A stretch of 45,441 nucleotides of DNA from Bacteroidetes bacterium GWF2_49_14 (GCA_001769295.1 MEOR01000031.1:43667-89107), one strand, 5' to 3'; positions 1 to 9,791 are shown, counted from the first letter of the stretch. A program made the numbers and translations. Notes: generated by a model not told the origin, from the sequence alone.

Positions 1-1
1 G

Positions 2-3000
2 TTTGTTAATGTCGATTTTTACGGATACCAGGATACTATGTATTTCTGGAGCAATGGGAAAAGAAGCTATTTCAGGAATTGCCTGGTCGTTGGCCGGACC
101 GACTATATATATGGCTCAGGAACGGTTTATTTCGAGTCCTGCGAAATCCGAAGCTGGGGCGGGGGCTGGATCACCGCACCTTCAACAGCAAAAAGCCAGC
201 CTTATGGTTTTGTTTTCAATCAATGCAATATTACCTATGCAAATAACAGTACGCGAGGCGGCGATGACGGCAATCCCGTCAGGTTCGGCCGGCCCTGGCA
301 GGAGTATCCAAAAGTCGCCTGGCTCAGGTGTGAATTAACTACCATGATCCATCCTCAGGGTTGGGGCGATACGTGGAACATGAGCTATGCAGCTAACAGT
401 GCGGATCTGCATCTGTATGAATACAAAAATACCGGACCGGGGGCCGACCGGACCAACCGGGCGGCATGGGTCGGATTAAGGGAGATTTCAGATGAAGAGG
501 CACTCGGATATACCGTTCAAAAGGTACTGGCAGGCAGCGATGGCTGGGACCCCTCAGCCGAATCGCACCTGGTGACGAACTATGATTGGGTGGGAGGAAC
601 CGCCAACAACAGTTGGCGTGCAGCCGTGAACTGGAATCCGGCAGGGATCCCTGCCAACGGGGAATCGGGAACCGTTGATGGCAGTTTTACCATTGTTGCC
701 GATGGCGACACGATGGAGGCTGACCTGGTTCTTAAGAATGGAGCAATACTGGAGATCGGTGCGAATAGTACCGCACCGTATGTCTCAGTGGCTGCCGCAC
801 ATATCAGTACTTCTGCAGATGCTGTTTTCAACGGGAAAATTGCCACCAAAGATTCGATTGTTTTTTCCGTGAATCATGAATTGACACTGAATGCGGTTTT
901 GACAGGAGTTCATCGCCTCATAAAAACCGGTAGGGGTAAGGTAGTCCTGAATTCCGATAACAGTGATTTTTCAGGGCAGATCAGGGTCCTGGAAGGCACT
1001 CTCGATGCAAGGGAAGATGGCTCCCTGGGAAAAAGTGAAGTTGAGGTTGGGATCGGTGCAATATTGGCTGTCCATAGCAGCAACTCATTCTACTCCGGAG
1101 CCAGGCTTGAGGTCTATACCGGCTCTCAGCTGGAACTGAATGCGGACATTACAACCAGTGAGTTCTTTATCGACGGGGTTATGCAGAGTATCGGTGAATA
1201 TACGGCTCAGAATAATCCCGGCCTGATCAGCGGCAACGGAAAAGTCATCGTGGGCCGACCCGGCGTATTTGTTTTTCACCGTGGAGCCAATGGGAATTGG
1301 GATATTCCTGAAAACTATACACCGGCACTGCTCCCCCTGGCCGGAGAGACGGCAACGGTTACGGAGGAGATGGAAACCACCTCCACGGTCTATCAGGCCA
1401 ACATTGTTCTATCAGGTGGAGGATCCCTTCGTCTTCGTGGGGTACATGCAAGTACAGGAACCATCATCATGAATGGCGGGACATCGTTCAAATACAATAC
1501 CGGTGGCGCCGGAATGTCCCTCGAAGCTCCGGTTTCGGTGCAAGGTGATGTCACGCTGATCATGGAAAGCGGCAATTCAACCGGAAGCACCATGACCCTT
1601 TCGGGGTCCCTGGCCGGTACCTCCAGGGTCACCGCTCTCAATAATGGGAAAGGTACCGTCAATACCGGAACGGTGGCCCTGACCGGCAACAATATCGGGT
1701 TTTATGGCATCTGGGATGTAACGCATTATACCACTAAATATCCAACAACGTCAGGCTATCTGACTTTCCTGGATGGAAAAAGCGAAAATGCTTTCGGGAA
1801 GGGAGCGATTCAGGCAGGACTGGATAACAGGGTCATCTTCAGTCATCCCAAGGCTGCAGGCGATTCACTGGTCCTGACCCTGACGGATGCTGCCAAAGCG
1901 GTTTTGAATACCAATGTGTCGGTGAGGAAATTCGTGCTCAACGGAAGTCCCGTTCCGGCAGGGGAATATTCGGCTGCCACCAACCCGGATTATTATGAAG
2001 GCCCTGGAAAATTGCTTGTGGGTGCCACTGATTCGATCCCCGATCCAACAGGATTGCCTGCATTTCCGGGTGCGGAAGGCCATGGAAAATATGCCACCGG
2101 TGGCCGGGGCGGAATAGTGATCTACGTAACGAACCTCCTGGACGATAATAACCCGGGCTCATTGCGTTATGCCATCGGTCAGACAGGAGCCAGGATCATC
2201 CTGTTTAAAGTCTCAGGAACGATTCAGCTTAAATCGATATTGAATATTTCGCACGGGGATGTGACCATTGCCGGACAAACCGCCCCGGGTGATGGTATCA
2301 CGCTGCGGGATTACCCGGTAGTCGTAAACACTGATAATGTCATTTTACGATTTTTACGGTTTCGTATGGGCGATGCAGCTGAGCAGGAAGGTGATGCACT
2401 TGGAGGCAGAACTATTAAAGATGTGATCGTTGACCACTGTTCCATGAGCTGGTCGACCGATGAATGTGTATCGTTTTACCATAATCAGAATTTTACGCTT
2501 CAGTGGTGCATCATTTCCGAAAGCCTCAGAAATTCAGTGCACGACAAGGGAGCCCATGGATACGGGGGAATTTGGGGCGGTAAGAATGCCTCGTTCCATC
2601 ATAACCTCCTTGCCCACCACGACAGCCGGAATCCCCGGCTGGGTGAGATTCACGGCGACGCATTTGCCCTGACGGACCTGGTTGACCTGCGCAATAATGT
2701 GATATACAACTGGCATGGGAACAGCTGCTATGGCGGGGAATCCATGCATGCGAATATCGTCAATTGCTATTATAAGCCCGGTCCGGCCACCACCAAGGTT
2801 GAGCGGATCATCTCCATTGACAAGCTGACCGAAACGGGTTTCCCAATTTCCAACCTTTGGGGGAAATTCTATATTGACGGAAATAGTATGACCGGCTCAA
2901 TCCGGGCAACCAACGATAACTGGACTTACGGGGTGTATAACCAGTATAATGCCCGATATACAGTAACGCAGGCAGAAAAGGAGGCCATGCGGCTGGCGGA

Positions 3001-3685
3001 ACCGCTGGATCCGGGTGAGGTAACCACACATGTGGCAGCGATGGCCTATGAAAAGATTCTACAGTATGGCGGCGCAAGCCTGAAACGGGATTCGGTGGAT
3101 TTGCGGATTCTTCATGATGTCTCAACCGGGACGGCAGCTTACATGACGGGCGGTAATGGTAGTTCCGGGGGAATCATAGATACCCAGGATGCTGTTGGAG
3201 GATGGCCGGTTCTGGTATCACTGAATGCTCCCACCGATACCGATGGCGATGGGATGCCCGACGATTGGGAACGGGCAAACGGCCTGTCGCCTGATAACCC
3301 TGGCGATGCCCGGCTGCAAAGTGTCGATGGTAAGTTCCCGAACGTAGAAGTATATATCAACAGTTTGGTAGACAGTATCATTACTGAACAAAACAAGGAT
3401 TTTCTGATCAGCGGGATTGAGGCCCGGAATAGGGAAACGCCGGGGATTCACCTCTTTTTCAATTCGAATTCCCGTGAACTCAACGCGAATCATAATGAAA
3501 ACATAAAGATCATCGCCATCTACAGTATGACGGGTACTCTGCTGATGAAAGAGAATTTTCACGCTCCTTCGGTATACATGGGTGTGGCCGGACTGCAGGA
3601 CGGAATTTATATCGTGCGCGTGACCGACGATCGGAACCGGGTTTTCGCCGGGAGGATCCCGGTCTTTGCACCCTGGAACCCATAA
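2..3685 (+). CDS. Pectinesterase (CE8) - pectate lyase (PL1) fusion, T9SS-exported, 5' truncated
   Basis: The reading frame is open from base 2, so the true start lies outside the window. Visible order: the C-terminal half of a CE8 pectin methylesterase (2 to about 520: QDTMYFW, GRTDYIYG with a catalytic Asp, and GRPWQEY with the Arg/Trp pair); two beta-strand-rich segments resembling autotransporter-associated repeats (about 565-1260 and 1260-2030); a PL1 pectate lyase (about 2050-3060: FPGAEGHGKYATGGRGG, DHCSMSWSTDE, and SRNPRLGEI with the expected catalytic Arg); a calcium-type DTDGDGMPDDWE motif (about 3235); and a T9SS type A sorting tail (about 3490-3685). It should remove methyl esters from pectin and cleave the polygalacturonate by beta-elimination, outside the cell or on its surface. 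It converges on the other pectin genes. Family calls are secure; the role of the spacers is inferred. Confidence 0.9.
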   Translation, partial: FVNVDFYGYQDTMYFWSNGKRSYFRNCLVVGRTDYIYGSGTVYFESCEIRSWGGGWITAPSTAKSQPYGFVFNQCNITYANNSTRGGDDGNPVRFGRPWQEYPKVAWLRCELTTMIHPQGWGDTWNMSYAANSADLHLYEYKNTGPGADRTNRAAWVGLREISDEEALGYTVQKVLAGSDGWDPSAESHLVTNYDWVGGTANNSWRAAVNWNPAGIPANGESGTVDGSFTIVADGDTMEADLVLKNGAILEIGANSTAPYVSVAAAHISTSADAVFNGKIATKDSIVFSVNHELTLNAVLTGVHRLIKTGRGKVVLNSDNSDFSGQIRVLEGTLDAREDGSLGKSEVEVGIGAILAVHSSNSFYSGARLEVYTGSQLELNADITTSEFFIDGVMQSIGEYTAQNNPGLISGNGKVIVGRPGVFVFHRGANGNWDIPENYTPALLPLAGETATVTEEMETTSTVYQANIVLSGGGSLRLRGVHASTGTIIMNGGTSFKYNTGGAGMSLEAPVSVQGDVTLIMESGNSTGSTMTLSGSLAGTSRVTALNNGKGTVNTGTVALTGNNIGFYGIWDVTHYTTKYPTTSGYLTFLDGKSENAFGKGAIQAGLDNRVIFSHPKAAGDSLVLTLTDAAKAVLNTNVSVRKFVLNGSPVPAGEYSAATNPDYYEGPGKLLVGATDSIPDPTGLPAFPGAEGHGKYATGGRGGIVIYVTNLLDDNNPGSLRYAIGQTGARIILFKVSGTIQLKSILNISHGDVTIAGQTAPGDGITLRDYPVVVNTDNVILRFLRFRMGDAAEQEGDALGGRTIKDVIVDHCSMSWSTDECVSFYHNQNFTLQWCIISESLRNSVHDKGAHGYGGIWGGKNASFHHNLLAHHDSRNPRLGEIHGDAFALTDLVDLRNNVIYNWHGNSCYGGESMHANIVNCYYKPGPATTKVERIISIDKLTETGFPISNLWGKFYIDGNSMTGSIRATNDNWTYGVYNQYNARYTVTQAEKEAMRLAEPLDPGEVTTHVAAMAYEKILQYGGASLKRDSVDLRILHDVSTGTAAYMTGGNGSSGGIIDTQDAVGGWPVLVSLNAPTDTDGDGMPDDWERANGLSPDNPGDARLQSVDGKFPNVEVYINSLVDSIITEQNKDFLISGIEARNRETPGIHLFFNSNSRELNANHNENIKIIAIYSMTGTLLMKENFHAPSVYMGVAGLQDGIYIVRVTDDRNRVFAGRIPVFAPWNP

Positions 3686-3711
3686 TCCCGATAAAACAAG
3701 GTGGCAACAAA

Positions 3712-3741
3712 AAAGGCCGGCTGTAAAAACAGCCAGCCTTT
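3712..3741 (-). terminator. Rho-independent terminator between convergent pectin genes
   Basis: A 13-bp stem with one mismatch (3712-3724 against 3729-3741) closes a 4-nt AAAA loop. Read on the - strand it is followed by a run of six T (3715-3710 side), so it best serves the 3764-5497 gene. The + strand side has only a weak T tract, so it may also stop the convergent lyase transcript, less efficiently. Confidence 0.75.
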
Positions 3742-3763
3742 CATCATCTTGTTTAACCTTCGT

Positions 3764-5497
3764 TTATCTTACAATTAGCTTCTTAACAAACAAGCTTTCG
3801 TTCAATGAACGAATCAGGTAGATTCCCTGCTGCAGATCGCTCACATCAATAAAATCGGATTTCGATTCAATCCGTTTCGATTTCAGCAGGCTTCCGGCAA
3901 CGCTGTAAACACCCACCCAAACCGGACGATCAATTTCAATGTAAACCTTGTCATCGGCTGGGTTAGGATAAACGTTTACATAGGTTTTTTCCAGATCAAG
4001 GGGATTTATGCCTGATGAAACGGGTTCAGCCTTAATGTAATACAGGTTTACTCCACTGTTTGGGGAATACAAATAGACTTTACCCGGACCGCCGGCCCAA
4101 TAGTAGGTTCCCTTGGAGATGGAAGCCCCCAGGGCCGGGAATTCACCGATGATCGCTTCTTTGTTTCCTGCGGCCAGGTTTAATACCCGGTCGGCACTGC
4201 TGGAAGATGACATGCCCATCACGGTAATATTGGATGGTCCCATAATATCAATCGCGAGAACGCGGTTAATTGGCTGGTTGGCTGCATCAAAGGCACCCGT
4301 ACCAGCCAGTTTGATTCTATGGGTGAAGGTCATGTCGTCCAGCGTTTTACCGTTGGCATCCACGGTTACCATTTTATCAGCTGCCGCGTAAATGGTTAAA
4401 CCGGCTACCGTTTTCGTTGCAGCAACATCGCCGAGGGCATTAAAGGCAGCATGGCTGATATTCCATTCCCTTCCACCGGTAGCGGTTGATACGCTCCACC
4501 TTGGGTCACCGGCGCTGCCGATTCCGGGAAAAGCGGCATCCATAAAATTGAAATTTTCATTGGCAGGATCTTTCCATAAGGCGGCAGCTGCAGCCGTATA
4601 TGCCGCATTGAGAAATCCCCTGATGGTGTCTTTTCCCGCACCGAAGATCAGGTCGCTGGTTGCATAAATATTTTCGAAGGTCCAGGTAGTAGCTGCCAGT
4701 CCGTCGAAACCATCATACCCGGTTGACCCGGTATTCGTTTCGTCCCAACCAGGACCCCATATCGAATTCTTGATCGTAATACCCTGAAGAACATTGTCCT
4801 GGCCGGCTTCCCTCCAGCGGAAAAGCCGCTGTCCCGAAGCGGGTAGCTGGTTAGCCGTACAACCATCAATAACAACCGTATTCGTATTGTTTTTGTTGGT
4901 AATGAATGCCCTCATATGTGAAAGGGTCGAGTTTTTGATCAGTATTTCATTGCACAACCATGTGTTCATGTCCACGGTAAGGATGCCATAATCCCTGATG
5001 CTGTCTACCGCGCAGTTCAAAATAGTAAACTTGTTGAGCGTTCCCGGCCCGGCATCTTTCATCCGGATCATTCCGCGCAATTTGTGGATGGTGCATCCGT
5101 CGAAACGAAGTTCACCGATAGTGGCTGCTACATTCGAGTTTAAGATATACCGCGAATCATATTCGCCAAAAAACTCGAGGTTCTTGAATATGATCGAATC
5201 CGCTGTGGCACTGGCCCCAAAGTTGAAATTCGTGGTGCAGTCAATTTTCGGCAGATTCAGATTATTAGGTTCTGCACTCTGAAGGGTTACGGCCTTGTCG
5301 AATGCGTAGCCCCCGGCCAGATAGGTCATGCCGGGTTTGAGAAGAACAACGGCACCGGCTGGCACATCCGGGAGAGTATCCACCAGGATATTCGCATTAC
5401 CAACTCCCGTCAGGTCAACCACAACCTGCCCGTACATGTTCACCGAAATAAAGGTGGCAAAGGCAAGGATTAATACTTTAGGCGTAAAGTTTTTCAT
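3764..5497 (-). CDS. T9SS-exported beta-helix protein of pectin loci (DUF4957/DUF5123-like)
   Basis: 577 residues from the ATG at 5497; a TTG two codons upstream is less likely. A signal peptide is clear (KVLILAFATFISVNMYGQ). The middle has repeated short hydrophobic/Asn-rich strands (for example IIFKNLEFFGEYDSRYI and LRFDGCTIHKLRGMI) typical of a right-handed beta-helix, and resembles the DUF4957 and DUF5123 proteins often found in Bacteroidetes pectin loci. The C-terminus (from about residue 500, with VNVYPNPADDKVYIEI and LQQGIYLIR) is a T9SS sorting tail, so the protein is exported and probably surface-anchored. I see no certain catalytic residues; it may be a lyase-like enzyme or a pectin-binding protein. 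It lies downstream of the GH105 and DUF4861 genes on the same strand after a 140-bp gap. Confidence 0.75.
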   Translation of the reverse strand: MKNFTPKVLILAFATFISVNMYGQVVVDLTGVGNANILVDTLPDVPAGAVVLLKPGMTYLAGGYAFDKAVTLQSAEPNNLNLPKIDCTTNFNFGASATADSIIFKNLEFFGEYDSRYILNSNVAATIGELRFDGCTIHKLRGMIRMKDAGPGTLNKFTILNCAVDSIRDYGILTVDMNTWLCNEILIKNSTLSHMRAFITNKNNTNTVVIDGCTANQLPASGQRLFRWREAGQDNVLQGITIKNSIWGPGWDETNTGSTGYDGFDGLAATTWTFENIYATSDLIFGAGKDTIRGFLNAAYTAAAAALWKDPANENFNFMDAAFPGIGSAGDPRWSVSTATGGREWNISHAAFNALGDVAATKTVAGLTIYAAADKMVTVDANGKTLDDMTFTHRIKLAGTGAFDAANQPINRVLAIDIMGPSNITVMGMSSSSSADRVLNLAAGNKEAIIGEFPALGASISKGTYYWAGGPGKVYLYSPNSGVNLYYIKAEPVSSGINPLDLEKTYVNVYPNPADDKVYIEIDRPVWVGVYSVAGSLLKSKRIESKSDFIDVSDLQQGIYLIRSLNESLFVKKLIVR

Positions 5498-5637
5498 AAG
5501 CAAATGATTTTGTTTATTATTTCAGAAATGCGTTCAGGTCTTCATTTTCGTACCTATTAAAAGTACAAATTATTGATATAGCCTTACTTGCGGAAAGGAT
5601 TGTCTGGCGTATCAAAAAGCGGGTAGTTTCTTCCCTT

Positions 5638-6609
5638 TTATTTGATAAACCGGACCTGATCCCTGAGAATGGATTCAAATTCCTCCATGGAGCTGACCTT
5701 GGATTGATCCTGCTGCCAGGCGGCTCCAAAGTAGTAGGTCAGTTTTTTGTTTTGCGGTTTCAGCACCACAACATGGCTGTCCGGATCTTCTGTAATTTCC
5801 AGGGCCTGATTGGATTTGTAGAAAACGCACATGCCCAGGCAATCATTCTGCAAACTCTGAACTCCAAAGGTCACCAGGCAATTCCATCCGGGTTTGATGT
5901 CTTGTATGACTTTTAAATCGGTTCCGGGTAACGTCACGATACCGGTGGCTATATTAGGTAATTCATCAGAGAGACTGATGTCATAACGAGAAAGATAGCT
6001 GCCCTTCTCAATGGTCAGTATGGTATAAATATCGGTCCTCATTCCGTTGATCTGCCAGCCGTAATAATCGACCTTTACTACGGAATATCCTTTAAAATTG
6101 TCTACCCGGCATTTGATGCTGTCGGTTTTCTCAACCCGTATTGCCTTTTGACCATCCCAAAAGCCTATAGTACCGATTCCCAGGGAATTTCCAACCTTCA
6201 GTACATCCACTCCCCAGTCGGATGTCTCATGGTATGAATCAAATCCGTCGAGGCCAACCCGGTGAAGTACCAGTGTATCCACCATCTTTCCGAAAATATC
6301 GGTGGCGTTCCTCCAATCGAGATAGATGCGGTAGCCGATTTTATCCGATTCCCAGGCCGGGCCTTCGAGCTGAATGTCTAACGAGTGGTCCGTATGTTTT
6401 TCGGAGACTTTTAATTCGGATACTGGCTTGAAACTACCGCCACGGTATTCAAACTGTTGTTTGCCGCCCGATTTGGTAACCCACACCCATTCTCCCCCCT
6501 CTTTCTGGCCAAGAAATGCCTGGGTTTTGTTTCCCGACCCGGAATTCTTTTGTGCGTTGCAGGAAACCAGCCCCAGGAGGCATGCTGCAATAGGAATAAT
6601 GTTTTTCAA
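5638..6609 (-). CDS. DUF4861-family lipoprotein of pectin utilisation
   Basis: I place the start at a TTG at 6609, giving 323 residues beginning MKNIIPIAACLLGLVSC, an excellent lipoprotein signal with lipobox LVSC. The longer frame from a GTG at 6660 would overlap the upstream gene and add a charged leader that spoils the signal. With the TTG the gene begins 7 bases after the GH105 stop, so the two are probably co-transcribed. The body (DIQLEGPAWESDKIGYRIYLDWR, split as seen around residues 75-100, and a VVKVDYYGWQINGMRTD stretch) matches my recollection of DUF4861, a family common beside pectin and rhamnogalacturonan enzymes. Its biochemical role is not established; periplasmic or outer-membrane oligosaccharide handling is likely. 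Confidence 0.75.
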   Translation of the reverse strand: MKNIIPIAACLLGLVSCNAQKNSGSGNKTQAFLGQKEGGEWVWVTKSGGKQQFEYRGGSFKPVSELKVSEKHTDHSLDIQLEGPAWESDKIGYRIYLDWRNATDIFGKMVDTLVLHRVGLDGFDSYHETSDWGVDVLKVGNSLGIGTIGFWDGQKAIRVEKTDSIKCRVDNFKGYSVVKVDYYGWQINGMRTDIYTILTIEKGSYLSRYDISLSDELPNIATGIVTLPGTDLKVIQDIKPGWNCLVTFGVQSLQNDCLGMCVFYKSNQALEITEDPDSHVVVLKPQNKKLTYYFGAAWQQDQSKVSSMEEFESILRDQVRFIK

Positions 6610-6616
6610 AGTATGA

Positions 6617-7828
6617 TTATTTTTTAAGTTCAATAGCTGCAAGAATAACCGGTGCAACACCTTTCTGATCGTTGTCTACCTTTTTTTCACTGATGTAATA
6701 GTTGTAATCGCCTTCACGGTAAGGCTCTCCCCCTAAACCGCAGGCTCCGCAGGTATTTTTCAGCACAGGGAAACCGTCATCGCCTGTTTCTGTAAGGTTT
6801 TTGATCAATCCTTCAAAGCTCTCACCTGCCAATTTCAGGTATTTATGAGGAAGATAACCCGCTTTGGCTCCCCTGGCAAAGGCATAGATGATCATGGCTG
6901 ACCCGGAAGCCTCCAGGTAATTCCCATCACGATTGCCCTGGTCCATTACCTGATACCAGAGGCCGGTCTTGATGTCCCTGACTTTCAACAACGATAAGCT
7001 TAAATCATTGAGAATGCCGATCAGCTGATTACGCTTCGAGTGGTCGGACGGAAGAACTCCCAGGACGTCCACAAGGGCCATCATATACCATCCCGTTCCG
7101 CGGCTCCAGAAATGTCTTGATTGGCCGGTTTCGGGGTTGCACCATCGCTGCTGCCGGCTTTCGTCCCAGGCATGATAAACTAAGCCGGTTTTTGAATCCC
7201 GCGTGTGTTTGTACACCTCCTCCAGCTGAAACGCGGCCTCGTCAAACCATTCCGGCTGGTTGAACAGGTTTGCATAAGTGACTAAAAAGGGAGATGCCAT
7301 ATACAGCCCGTCGAGCCACATCTGCCAGGGATAGGCTTTTTTATGCCAGTATCCGTTGGAATGTGTGCGCGGATGCTCCTTCATTTGACTGACCAGGGTT
7401 TTAATCGCGATCCGGTATTTTTCGTTGCCTGTCCGTTTGTACAATTCCAGCATATTGAGTCCGGGCCGAATGCGATCGATATTGTAATCCGTTAGTTTAT
7501 AGCCACTTATTTTCCCATCTTCTGATATGAAATAGTCGATATAGGCCTGCATATACGCTGAATATTTTTTATCGATACTGCCTAGCTTGTCGATGGCCGA
7601 ACCCAGAAATGCATAATCATATTCATACTTGGGTTTATCCCGGAGGTAATAGATCAGGCTGTCCGACCGGTGCATCACGCCATCGGCAAACAGTTGTGCC
7701 CAGTAAAACTCCTTCTTCTCATTGCTGCGCTGGCTGTATGTGCCCTGAAAGCCAAAAAGAACCAGCGCTGCGATCAGGATAAAAATTCTTTCCAGGGGAT
7801 TGGATGCATACAGTACCTTCATGGCCAT
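6617..7828 (-). CDS. GH105/GH88-type unsaturated rhamnogalacturonyl hydrolase
   Basis: 403 residues. An N-terminal hydrophobic segment (IFILIAALVLFGFQGTYSQ) is a probable signal peptide, so the enzyme should act in the periplasm. Family hallmarks are in order: YPWQMWLDGLYMASPF, the VYHAWDES stretch, FWSRGTGWYMMALVDVL, and NYLEASGSAMIIYAFARG; these belong to the (alpha/alpha)6-barrel hydrolases that remove the 4,5-unsaturated uronic acid left by pectate or rhamnogalacturonan lyases. Length is normal for GH105. It is the first gene of the - strand set with the DUF4861 lipoprotein 7 bases downstream, and would act on products of the lyase encoded at 2-3685. GH105 is preferred to GH88 because of the pectin neighbours; the exact substrate is inferred. 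Confidence 0.9.
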   Translation of the reverse strand: MAMKVLYASNPLERIFILIAALVLFGFQGTYSQRSNEKKEFYWAQLFADGVMHRSDSLIYYLRDKPKYEYDYAFLGSAIDKLGSIDKKYSAYMQAYIDYFISEDGKISGYKLTDYNIDRIRPGLNMLELYKRTGNEKYRIAIKTLVSQMKEHPRTHSNGYWHKKAYPWQMWLDGLYMASPFLVTYANLFNQPEWFDEAAFQLEEVYKHTRDSKTGLVYHAWDESRQQRWCNPETGQSRHFWSRGTGWYMMALVDVLGVLPSDHSKRNQLIGILNDLSLSLLKVRDIKTGLWYQVMDQGNRDGNYLEASGSAMIIYAFARGAKAGYLPHKYLKLAGESFEGLIKNLTETGDDGFPVLKNTCGACGLGGEPYREGDYNYYISEKKVDNDQKGVAPVILAAIELKK

Positions 7829-7913
7829 GCTGCCTTATTCTTAGTTGATAATCAAAAATAATCTTTTTATTGAATCGGGAGTAAGAGAGAATCGCAACTG
7901 TTCAAATTCTTTA

Positions 7914-7940
7914 TTGACATTAATATGATGTTAGTATACT
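7914..7940 (+). promoter_or_regulatory. Possible promoter in the divergent GH105 / rhodanese gap
   Basis: TTGACA (7914-7919) and TATACT (7935-7940) are separated by 15 bp, a primary-sigma-like arrangement with short spacing. Bacteroidetes promoters usually carry a TAnnTTTG -7 box, which is only approximated here (TATACTTT). It lies 138 bp before the chosen rhodanese start. This is a weak call from base pattern only. Confidence 0.25.
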
Positions 7941-8077
7941 TTAACCTGTTGTCTATCGACACAGGCTTTTAAGTTCTCATGTTATATTTATTATTGCCCG
8001 AGAATAACTTGGTGCTAATCCAGGAAATTAATAGAATAAATTCAAATCAAATTACTTTTCAAATCAAGACTGCCAAA

Positions 8078-9754
8078 ATGAAAAAAAATAAAAAAACCGT
8101 TATGTTAATGATTCTGAGGTATCGCTTTCTTGCTGCAATTGCATTCTGCCTGCTACTTGTGCAGCCATTGGTGGCGCAAGAAGGAATCAAGGGAAATCTT
8201 GTCAGTGTCACCTGGCTTGAGAAAAATCTTAAAAATGCTGATGTCGTGTTACTTGATGCGTCACCCACCCCGATATACACTGCAAAACACATTCCAGGCG
8301 CTATCAGTTACGACATATTTACCTATGGTGTCCGGGAAATGCCTGTCGCTGAGATAGAAAAACGCTATCAGTCCTGGGGAATCAGTCGTGGGAAAAAGAT
8401 AGTCATGTACGATCAGGGTGGCACTTTCATGGCCACCAGGCTTTTTTTCTCCCTCCATTATTACGGTTTCCCATCAACAGAACTCTTCATACTGGACGGC
8501 GGGCTCTCCAAGTGGCAGGAGTCAGGATTGCCGGTAACGAAGGAACCGACACCTGTACCAAAGAAAGGTTCTTTTACTATCAGTAAGATTAACGAACTTA
8601 TAAGGGCTGAGCTGCCGGAATTTCTTACTGCCTCCGGTGATCCTCAAAACAATGTATTATTGGAAGCACTGGATCCCGACTGGCATTATGGAGGACTCCA
8701 GTTCTTTAGCAAGCCAGGCCATATCCCAAATGCCATCATGCTGTCAGGTGACGATTTTTACAATCCGGACAAAACCTTTAAATCCGATGAAGAATTAAAA
8801 AAAATACTTGCCTATTTGAACATCAGTCCTGAACAACATATTTACACCACTTGCGGTGGTGGAATAGCCGCCAGTGTGCCTTTCTTCGCACTTAAGTTCC
8901 TGCTGGATTACCCTATGGTGAAACTTTACCCTGGCTCTCAGTTGGAATGGGTGTCCGATCAAAGAGAACTCCCGATCTGGACCTATGATGCCCCGTTCCT
9001 GATGAGAGAATCACAGTGGCTGCAGTTTTGGGGCGGTCAGACGGCAAGGATGTACGGAATCTCAAACATCAACATCGTGGATGTACGGCCTGTAGTTGCA
9101 TACAACCAGGGACATTTGCCTTTTGCGCTCAACATCCCTGTAGATATTTTCACAAGCAATATCAACAATCCGGGCAAGTTGGCTGAAATTCTGAGTCCGA
9201 TGGGCGTAAATGTGGATCAGGAAATAGTAGTATTTTCTGGCGAAGGATTAACCAAGGATGCGGCTCTGGCATTCCTTGTTCTGGAGAAACTGGGACAGAA
9301 AAAAGTATCTGTCTTCGTTAACTCAATGGGTGAATGGGTGAAACTTGGGTTAACCGTTACAAAGGATTCAACTGCCGCGGGCCCCAAAAAAGAATCCGGC
9401 GACTTATCAATGCTTCCAACAAATTATTCCAGCGGTTTCCGCGAGGGCATAATCATTGATGACACGAAGAGTACTCAAGGCCATTATCCAAAGGTTTTTA
9501 TTGCTTCCGGGAAGAATATACCAGTTAAAGGACAGGAAGGCAAAGTGGTTCATGTCCCGTACAGTGATCTCCTGAATACCGACGGTACGCCCAAAGCTGC
9601 GAAAGATATCTGGAAAATTCTTTCCAAGGCGGGAGTACCCAGATATGCGGAACTTGTTTGCTTCTCTGACGATCCCAGCGAATCTGCAGTCAACTATTTT
9701 ATTCTCAAGTTGATGGGCTATCCTGATATAAAGGTATTAAAGTATAACAGGTGA
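8078..9754 (+). CDS. Four-domain periplasmic rhodanese (thiosulfate/3-mercaptopyruvate sulfurtransferase-like)
   Basis: I choose the ATG at 8078 (558 residues) rather than 7979, because it puts a signal peptide (FLAAIAFCLLLVQPLVAQ) near the N-terminus. Four rhodanese-like units follow in tandem. Unit 1 (about 40-165) has Asp where the catalytic Cys belongs (MYDQGGTF). Unit 2 (about 190-320) carries a proper active-site loop, TTCGGGIAAS, with Cys259. Unit 3 (about 345-440) has SGEGLTKDA and no Cys. Unit 4 (about 460-558) has CFSDDPSESA with Cys528. Thus inactive and Cys-bearing units alternate, as in two fused 3-mercaptopyruvate-type sulfurtransferases. A role in sulfur transfer or thiosulfate handling in the periplasm is inferred. 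It is the first + strand gene after the divergent gap. Confidence 0.85.
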   Translation: MKKNKKTVMLMILRYRFLAAIAFCLLLVQPLVAQEGIKGNLVSVTWLEKNLKNADVVLLDASPTPIYTAKHIPGAISYDIFTYGVREMPVAEIEKRYQSWGISRGKKIVMYDQGGTFMATRLFFSLHYYGFPSTELFILDGGLSKWQESGLPVTKEPTPVPKKGSFTISKINELIRAELPEFLTASGDPQNNVLLEALDPDWHYGGLQFFSKPGHIPNAIMLSGDDFYNPDKTFKSDEELKKILAYLNISPEQHIYTTCGGGIAASVPFFALKFLLDYPMVKLYPGSQLEWVSDQRELPIWTYDAPFLMRESQWLQFWGGQTARMYGISNINIVDVRPVVAYNQGHLPFALNIPVDIFTSNINNPGKLAEILSPMGVNVDQEIVVFSGEGLTKDAALAFLVLEKLGQKKVSVFVNSMGEWVKLGLTVTKDSTAAGPKKESGDLSMLPTNYSSGFREGIIIDDTKSTQGHYPKVFIASGKNIPVKGQEGKVVHVPYSDLLNTDGTPKAAKDIWKILSKAGVPRYAELVCFSDDPSESAVNYFILKLMGYPDIKVLKYNR

Positions 9755-9791
9755 AAATAAACGATTAATGAAAAGCCACTCAAATAGTATT

